Shown here: in pieces, positions 52,805 through 60,000 of the stretch | Position numbering within the stretch: position 1 is the stretch's first letter | How the letters are laid out: the number at the start of each line of letters is the position of its first letter | Program-made: the position numbers and the translations under genes | NCBI GenBank assembly: GCA_037447655.1 | Contig: JBBHKE010000991.1 | Coordinates: forward strand, 64,001-124,000 | Direction: 5' to 3' | DNA length: 60,000 bases | From: Zygnema cylindricum | Lineage: Eukaryota > Streptophyta > Zygnematophyceae > Zygnematales > Zygnemataceae | The notes under the pieces: model-generated | The model's database searches: none | Told to the model about the DNA's origin: nothing | The model's input: the letters and a program-made list of their open reading frames with translations, nothing else

Positions 52805-55550
52805 GAGGAGAAAAACCGAAAAAGAGAAAAAAAAAAAAGGGGAATTCTTCTTTATTCTCATTTTTGGATTTTTCTCTCTATTTTTCTTTGATTTTTGGGT
52901 TTTGCCGGAAGATGAGGCGATCTGGGAGGAGTTTTTTTTTTGTCGTTTTGTGGGAATACATATATATAAATTATATATATACAGAGCTCGGATGTGAGGT
53001 TACAATGTGACCCCTTTGTACGGAACCTTAATTAGTGTGGATTTTGGAAATAGTCCTTCGGGTTAGTTATTTAAGGAACTCGTTGCTGTAAGAATTTTTA
53101 GTTTTTTTTTTTTTTTCTTTTTTCTTTTTATTAGTGCTAGTATGTTTTGGGGAATAGAATGACACCAAAAAAAAAATGGCTCTATTTCTATTTTACCCAT
53201 TTGTGATAGATATAAAGAATTAGATCTTAGTAAAAGTAAAAGATAGTAAGAAGCTGAAATTTCCTTTTTTTTTTTTTTAATGAAAAAGAAAAAATAGGGC
53301 TTTCAAAATGGGTTTTTTTAAGGTTACTTAGTGTGCAGAAAATTTAGGAGAGTTTTTAAAATTTTAAGAGGAGAGTGAATTTTGGGGAAATTTCTTTGGG
53401 AAAAACCTTCAGAAATTTTCACCCAGTGTAAAACTATTTTTTTTTTTTTTTTTTTTTCGGGAAATAGAGAATTAAAATTAGTGTGGAAAGTAAGCTATGA
53501 GGAATTCGGAAAAAAGTAAGGAGATAGAAAAATCGGAAAAGGTTAGGAAAAAAGAAAACTCGAGTATAATTGAGAATAGGAAAAAGGAGAACAATATCCA
53601 AAACTTTGTTTTTTTTTTTTCTTCACTTCTCAGTTTGTTTTTGTGATGGAGTGGATAATATAACAAAATTCCTCTTTTCTTTTCTTCTTTTTGGGTTTTT
53701 TTTTTTTTGGGATGTAAATTTTGTGGCATGAGTTTTCAGTTTGTACTCGAATAATGCGTTTTTAAGTTTTTCAGAATTTCTTGAAAAGAGTTTTCGGTAA
53801 GTGGTTTTGGAAATTGTTTGAAAAAAGATTTTGGAAGTTTTTGGAAATTGGTTTTAGAAAGTTTTTGGAAAAGGGTACTGTAGGAAGTGGAAAATGTTTC
53901 AGATTGAAAGAATGTTTGAATTTGAAAAAAGTGAGATGGATTTGCCATGAAATATGTTGCAATGTTTTTAACAATTTTTTTTTATTTTCTTGTTTGAAAA
54001 TGATTAAAGAAATGGATGTATTACTGATAAACATCTTTTTATTTGCAGTTTTTAGCTCTGTAATCCGGTTTTATCCATCTTTTAGACAGTCTAATTATCT
54101 GTTTTTCTGTTTTTAGTCTGTTTCTAATCTATTTCTGTGTAGAGGCATTACCCGAGAATGCCTAAGAAAAGGAGAGAAGTTCTTAGTTTAAAAACAAACG
54201 AATCAAGAGATGAAAAAAATTGTAAGAACCATCGCAAAAACAAGTTACATTGACAATTCGCGTGCATTTCTAATATTGCTTTGAAATATGGCTATTAGAG
54301 TAAGTAAACAATTAGTATCGATCTTAGGAATGACTATTGTACCACATAGTATCCGATAAGTGGCTAACTAACACAGTTTTGCTATGCCCAACCGTTTACT
54401 TCCGATATGATGTTGGGATCTGAAATTTTGAGTTTATCGATATCAACGAGAAAAAAAGGAGTGAAATATCCATAGTGGAGCCACGGAAACTGAAGTATGG
54501 GTGACAGGATTGTTAAAATGTGTTAATGTTTGTTTTTTTTTTTATTTCACCTATGTCTGAAATTCTCAATGCGAGCGATGTGGCAATGCTTTTTGTTTCC
54601 CCCCCTCAATTTACATGTACGGTGCAACTATTTTGCTTATGTGGCGACGACATCACGAGATACAACCCTCATTACAATTTCCACATACACGATCATCCTA
54701 GTGATTAGCCAGTCCATATGACTTGGCTTTTAGAGATCCACTCACTTCACGCGTGTGTGCGATGATTATATTTTCATCTCACACAAAAAACAATAACGAT
54801 TTGAATAAAATGACAAACAAATGGTTGATTGTTCCTTGTTCTATCTCTTTATGGTTTATAATTTCAGTGACATATCATATAAGACCAGTCTCTTCGTATT
54901 TTATTGTCACAATCGCTATGCGAATATCACATATTACCGTATCAAACAAATAGTATTCGGGTGATGCCAATGTTCACAAGGAGAGCGTATAGGCCAACCA
55001 TTATAGCGTTGTGTGACATGGGTCGACTCGCAACACTAATCCAATGACGTGTTTATTAACCCTCATTTCTCATTTCTCAACTTCTCATAGTTCTCGTTGC
55101 GCGCCGTATTGGAATTGTTGATTTTAGTTTTGAGTATCGACAGGGGGGCCCGATTTCCCCGTACTTCAACAATTTTATGGACAAAGGCGATATTGAAAAA
55201 AACCCTAAATTCGCTTGGGGACACCCTAAATAAACTTCATAAAAGAGTCTAAAGACAATTTTAGGCATAAAAAGTTCGGTCGCTAATGAGGCGTGTGGAA
55301 AAAAAAAAAACTGTTATAACGTGTCTTTATCCAGAAAAGGAATATTTATACCAAATTTTCCATACTGTGTTAAGAGTATATCGTTGGACAGCATTATCAT
55401 TCACCTTAATTGTACAATCAAATGAGTAAAATAGACTTCTTGCAAAAATTCCAATTGCAACGCAAATTTACTTTTCAATAGGATAAAGCTGAGAATTGAG
55501 AAATGAGAACACACACCGCGACTTGGTATTATTGTTAAAAATCATATACC
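52805..55550. other. AT-rich non-coding DNA with poly-T tracts
   Basis: Long T or A runs (for example near 53100, 53270, 53440, 53610, 53700), a (TA)n patch near 52960-52982, and no convincing reading frame. The T-richness of 52850-54100 on the plus strand would suit a plant intron if the gene at 52.4 kb is real; this is inference. Confidence 0.35.
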
Positions 55551-55551
55551 G

Positions 55552-55693
55552 GGAAGTAGTGCAGGGTATCGAGGACCTTTTGCCGATATTCGATATATAT
55601 CGAATTTCAGATACCCGATAATCGATATCGCTTCAATATATCGAAAATTAAATCATCGCGATATATCGCCAATATATCGAGGCATTAAAAAAA
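55552..55693. repeat. TCGATATATCGA palindrome-rich block, hAT-like end
   Basis: Starts GTAGTGCAGGGTATCGAGGACC, resembling the left end of the insertion at 47376 (GTAGTGTTGTGCATCGAAGG). Then several short palindromes around CGATAT (for example 55585-55605 and 55655-55680). The right border was not found. Confidence 0.4.
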
Positions 55694-55875
55694 CAAACAA
55701 AAAAAAAAATCACAGGTCTCCAAAGTCACGTGCCTTCGGACAAGGTGACCGTAAAATCTTTGCCGAAATGAAATACGGTTTTTTCCTGAAAGTCAGCAGG
55801 GTGAAGGAGATCTGTGATAGCCTATTCCCCACCAGAAAAAAATTCACTTCCGCAACAGGACGGACGTTCGAATAA

Positions 55876-55936
55876 TGTACGGCTTTCCGAGCACCGACTT
55901 TGTAGATTTCGGAAGTTCTCCTCGGAAAGCCGTACA
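55876..55936. repeat. Perfect 16-bp inverted repeat (hairpin)
   Basis: TGTACGGCTTTCCGAG at 55876-55891 pairs exactly with CTCGGAAAGCCGTACA at 55921-55936, with a 29-base loop. It is not followed by a T-run, so it is not a simple terminator. Function unknown. Confidence 0.8.
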
Positions 55937-56135
55937 AGCGAACTTCCTCAAAATATTGCCGGATATAGAAGTAGGGTAAAAGTTGCGTCTTTCTGTGAAA
56001 CAGGCCAACGGTAACCCGAAAAAGGGTGACGTAGCAAAAACAACATCACGAACGGCGGGGGCTATTTCGTTGTTTTCCGCGCGAAAAAAAACAGTCCATC
56101 TTAACAACCACCGTCGTCGTCTTTGAATATTCGTT

Positions 56136-56355
56136 TTCTCTCTCTCTCTCCGTCTCCTCCTTTCTCCCTTTCTCCCTCCCTCTCTCTCTCCCCCTCTCCT
56201 TCTATCTCTCCCTCCCTCTCCCTCTCTCCCTCTCTCCCTCTCTTCCCTCTTTCTCCCTCTCTCCCTCTCTCCCTCTCTCCCTCTCCCTCTCTCCCTCTCT
56301 CCCTCTCTCCCTCTCTCCCTCTCTCCCTCTCCCTCTCTCCCTCTCTCTCTCTCTC

Positions 56356-56450
<95 letters not shown>

Positions 56451-56620
56451 CGCTCTTTTGCACACTTCTCTTTCTCTCTCGCTCTCCAACCCTTTCTCTC
56501 CCTCTCTCTCTCTCTCCTTCCCCCCCAACCCTCCTCTCCCTCCGAACCCCCCCTCTCTCTCACTCTCTTTTTCTCTTTCGTATTTCACTCTCTCTCTCTC
56601 CCTCCTCTCTCTCTTTCATT
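56136..56620 (+). repeat. CT-rich microsatellite, about 480 bp
   Basis: Imperfect (CT)n with CCCTCTCT subrepeats on the plus strand, purest at 56340-56445. Overlapping reading frames on both strands (Ser/Leu or Arg/Glu repeats) are artefacts of the repeat. It may serve as a leader or promoter-proximal tract of the sequence that follows. Confidence 0.9.
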
Positions 56621-56626
56621 GGGGAT

Positions 56627-56745
56627 GTTTAATGCTTTAGAGCCGAGGATATCGGTTTTGTGTTTCCCACGGCCACACAAATCGCTGCATTGCCGCTCGG
56701 ATTCGCTCGTCGCGATTTTGTGATTCACGCACAGGCAAGTCTTTC
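56627..56745 (+). other. Possible transcribed leader or exon with GC-type donor
   Basis: After the CT tract, an ATG at 56627 opens a 32-codon frame (MFNALEPRIS). Then CACAG|GCAAGT near 56737 matches the consensus of GC-AG intron donors exactly. Speculative; no downstream coding exon can be linked. Confidence 0.2.
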
Positions 56746-56869
56746 ATCTAAAACCTCTCAATTTTTTTAGGGGATTGTTTGTTTTTTTCCGAGCGTGATT
56801 AATTGAAGGTTTAAGTGTTAAATTGTGTGAAGTCTCACACCGCGTGCTTCAATTCTGTTGATTTTAACT

Positions 56870-57600
56870 AACCTTTCAACTAAATTCAAAATTTGTTTAA
56901 TCCATTAATCTTTAAGTTTAGCATTACCCTTGAGTAAAAAATTAACCTTTAAGCTAAGCACAGCTTTTGCTTTAAGAATAACCTCTGAGTTAAGTATATT
57001 GAGTGATTCATAACCTTTAGTTTAAGCACAACTTTTGAGTCAAGCATAGCCTTTGGGTTAAGAAAACCTTTGAGTTAAGACTAACCTTTTGGTTTAAAAA
57101 TAACCTCTATCAAGGAGTTACGCATAAACATTGTGGAAAGAATAACTTTGAATAACCTTTGAAGTAAGAATAGCCTTTGAAGAGCGATAACAGTTCGAAG
57201 AGATAACGGTTCGAATACAGATAACAGTTTGAATAGAGATAATAGTTCGAAAGCGAGGTAATAGTTTGTCGAAGAGAAATAATCGGTCGAAGGTTGATAG
57301 TGGTTCGAAGAGAGAAAACAGTTTGAAGAGAGATAATGATTACAGTTAGAAGAGAGATGTTAGTTCAAAGAGAGATGATAGTTGGAAGAACGACATAGTT
57401 TGAAGCGAGATAACAGTTGGAAGAGAGGTAACGGTTTGAAGAGAAATAAACAGTTTAAAGGGAGATAACAGTTCGAAGAGAGACAACAGTTCGAAGAGGA
57501 GATAACAGTTCGAAGAGAGATAACAGTTTGGAGTGAGATAGAGAGATTATAGTTCGAAGAGAGAGAATGGTTAATGGTTGGAGAGAGATAACAGTCTGCA
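56870..57600 (+). repeat. 18-bp degenerate satellite with changing unit
   Basis: 56870-57178 consists of variants of ATAACCTTTGAGTTAAGA. 57178-57600 consists of variants of ATAACAGTTCGAAGAGAG, roughly 20 or more units. Both are about 18 bases long and share the ATAAC..TT core, with intermediate forms near 57140-57190. Frames read through it are not proteins. Confidence 0.75.
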
Positions 57601-57845
57601 GAGGGTTCTGGATTGGCTAGGGGCAAACAGGCTCCGGCAAGACTTTGGCCTACCTCCTACCGCTATTTGCGAGGATAGACGGGAAGAGAGCCGCAGTCAG
57701 GTAGTCGTGGAAAACTAATATACTCTTGTTCTTGGTTCATGTCATTGTTGTAGGTTGCGAGAGTTGGAATCAATTTTGTCCTGTTTCAAGTTCGTTCCCT
57801 TATCATTTTTCTTATCATTTTTTGTGTGTTTTTGTGTCATTGCAG

Positions 57846-57961
57846 ATGACGAAATAGTTGACAGATGTACCTACTCTCTCTTGGAGTACATCTTTGTCTA
57901 TTATGTTTTCTGAAACAAGTTGGACGAATCGTTCCGTTCTTCAGTCGAATGTCCTGAGAAG
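57846..57961 (+). other. Candidate internal exon by splice signals
   Basis: A T-rich tract and TCATTGCAG end at 57845, and AGAAG|GTACGT occurs at 57962, giving a 116-base exon. One frame is open after an early TAG, from an ATG at 57903 (MFSETSWTNRSVLQSNVLR). Another acceptor-like TTGTTGTAG lies near 57754. The signals are good but the coding content is weak. Confidence 0.25.
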
Positions 57962-60000
57962 GTACGTCGCATTAGTCATGTTTAGCTTTATTCATTGAAG
58001 ACGACTAGTACAGACCATGAATGAGGAAGAAGGAAGGAAGGAAGGATTTGCAGGAAGTCATCGTACATTGTTTGTTTGTAATTATTCTAACCCGTCTAGA
58101 TCTGGATCGAACCTTGTGGAAAAATTATTTTGCACAAAATAGTTGTTGCAATCAAAAATGTTTGTATTTAAATTGAGTCTAGGGCGACAATTGTCAACTT
58201 GTCCATGTGTTGCGATAGTCAATAAGCATTATCATTAGTAGGCATTGTTGGTCTAGGATTCTTTCATGTAACAATTTTGACCCCCAGACTCGAGAGAACC
58301 AGTAGTTTTTCCTAAACAGTATCATGGTACTGAACGAAATCTGTGTTTCTTGTGGTTCTTATGTGAATGGATCATACCGAGCCGTGATGCAAGTGTGTTG
58401 TTGTCAAAAGATTTGACAAATTGATGGCAGTTATGTTTTATGGAAAAAGTTTCAGCTGAAGCAGTGCATGTATTCAAATGATGTTCATTTGAATTTTCTT
58501 AAGGTCAGGGATGTGAATATTTCCCTTAGCTATAAAAGTCAACAAGTGTGCATATTACTACTCTAGTTAACACTTGTAAATTTGGAAATGGTGAGAGTTT
58601 CTCCATAGCTATCACCATCTCTACCTCAGTCCCCCACTTGAAATATTTTTTTTGAGCAACTTCTAATGGCTATCAAATATTAGTGAGTAGAGATTTTTTA
58701 GGTCAATAAGGAGACTTTCTGAGATATTTCCACTATGCCAATCGGCCAGTTGTGATAACTGTATGGAGTCAAATGTCTTCGAAATGCTAACAACTAAAGG
58801 TTTTAGCCTCAGATGATCCTCATAAAAGAAACCTTTTGGCGACATAAAATCACATGGTCTTTTGTGATTTACTGCACTTGAGAGAAAATTTAGATGTAAA
58901 GTTCATCGATTCCGAGAAGTTGTTCACTTCTGACCAAAAAAAATTGAGAATAAGAAAGTTGGGAATGTATAACCGTTACTGTTACTACGGGAACTGTTTG
59001 AATGGACATGAAAATTTATGAACAATCTCCTTTCAACCCACGATTTTCCTTATTAATTGTCAATTTTTCAAGGATTGTGGTGTCATGTTGTCACCGAGTA
59101 CTGGTTGTTCTTTTCCGCATTCTTTGTTCGTTTACCTTTTTATGTGGAAGTTTCTTCAATAGTGTTATCACCTTTTAGTTTGTGAGTCCGTGTGCGATTT
59201 TCCAGTTTCATTTTGGCTTGCCCTTTTACTTGTTTCCATGTACTCATGCATTTTTTTGACAAGGCTTAATGCTATTAGATAAATAATTGGATCATCTTTA
59301 CGGTATTGTGTCGGATGCAACTATACCGCTCATCGTTAGTAAAGTTAATAAACCTCTTTTGCCACGACTTTTCTTGCCCGGAAATCATAAGTGATATTAA
59401 TAACACTATTTAAGAGGTAATTTTTTTATTAAGAAGCACAATCGTAAACCATCTGAGAACATAGGAACTGAAAAAGATAGGCAAAATTGCCAACTGAAAG
59501 CAAACTCGAAGAAAAACTGCGCGAATGAACTTAGTACACAAACAAGGGCAACTCTACATTGAAATCAACAACCAGCATAATCACAACCACAGAATTGAAA
59601 CTTCCCAACCAAACCTCAACATATCTAAATATCTATGCCATCGACCATCTGAAAAACATGCTCGCAGCAACAAACGAGAGAGCCGACTAAAAGGTGAATG
59701 TGGTAGACCAAGCTTTAACCAGAGGAGGGCGGTGGAGAATTGAGCTCTCGTGAAGAGTAGAGAGAAAGAATACGAATACCCACTATTCATTTCCCAAAAC
59801 CAGGGCCAACAAAAATTAGGGTTAGGTTTTCTTTAAGATAACATGGATAAGATAAAAAAATGGATCTGGACGTGAAAAGGAAAAAGAAACGGAAAAAGGA
59901 GTACAGAGAGGAGAAAAGTTATACTTTTATGTACAAAATGTACATTTTATGGTATATTTTATGCAGCTTATATTTTGAAGTTTCCAGTAGTTCAGGTTTT
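57962..60000. other. Unassigned DNA
   Basis: No coding, RNA or transposon similarity recognised. Base composition is balanced to AT-rich, with few simple repeats (GGAAGGAAGGAAGG near 58030). It could be intron or intergenic DNA of a host gene. Confidence 0.35.

Noticed and set aside
52430-52861. 143-codon minus-strand frame opposite the candidate exon
   Set aside because: Pro/Phe-rich translation of CT- and T-rich DNA; a shadow frame.
56101-56632. Long open frames on both strands through the CT tract (Ser/Leu- or Arg/Glu-rich)
   Set aside because: They are the translation of a simple repeat in all frames, with no start context or family resemblance.
57360-57626. 88-codon minus-strand frame with Leu/Ser repeats
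   Set aside because: It lies within the 18-bp satellite and its periodicity comes from the repeat.
1-60000. CRISPR arrays, bacterial operons or rRNA genes
   Set aside because: No regular direct repeats with unique spacers, no ribosome-binding-site-led gene strings and no rRNA-like sequence were seen.

Overview
This looks like a piece of a large, repeat-rich plant-lineage (streptophyte) nuclear genome. The evidence is Ty1/copia retrotransposons of plant type, plant telomere-type TTTAGGG motifs inside one repeat, primer sites matching the plant initiator tRNA-Met, long homopolymer runs and microsatellites, and no operons or long host reading frames. The species cannot be named from the sequence; an alga, bryophyte or lycophyte would all fit.

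From 1 to about 47,300 the window is almost wholly nested and rearranged retrotransposons. In order: a minus-strand copia fragment (1-540); copia element A (538-4240), cut by copia element B1 (4241-10290); 2.3 kb without genes; a partial LTR (12595-13371); copia element C with both LTRs (13372-19454); an LTR piece and copia fragment D (19455-20788); F1, a large non-autonomous element with gag and protease but no reverse transcriptase or integrase (20789-about 27195); a 52-bp-arm foldback (27202-27345); B2, the best preserved copia element, on the minus strand (27349-33977), with a 203-bp MITE in its RT; copia fragments I and J; LTR H; F2, a second inverted copy of the non-autonomous element (about 38350-43728), holding solo LTR G; and remnants K and L (to about 47285).

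From 47.3 kb onward the character changes. There are MITEs with TACACCG termini, a possible hAT-type insertion, short duplications, and a candidate host promoter with TATA box and pyrimidine-rich leader near 52.1 kb followed by two possible exons. After that come AT-rich DNA, a roughly 480-bp CT microsatellite, an 18-bp satellite and weak splice-site candidates. No host gene can be called with certainty.

Three points stand out. (1) In five copia elements gag starts inside the 5' LTR, and in at least four the sequence right after the LTR is complementary to the anticodon arm of initiator tRNA-Met, which implies half-tRNA priming from a site that is also gag coding sequence. (2) LTRs of the B family carry an antisense tRNA-like A-box/B-box module at a fixed place, in two different sequence types, even within one element. 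(3) The F elements encode only Gag and a retropepsin, within long LTR-like ends built of Z-DNA-prone repeats, a palindrome-ended block and telomere-like repeats.
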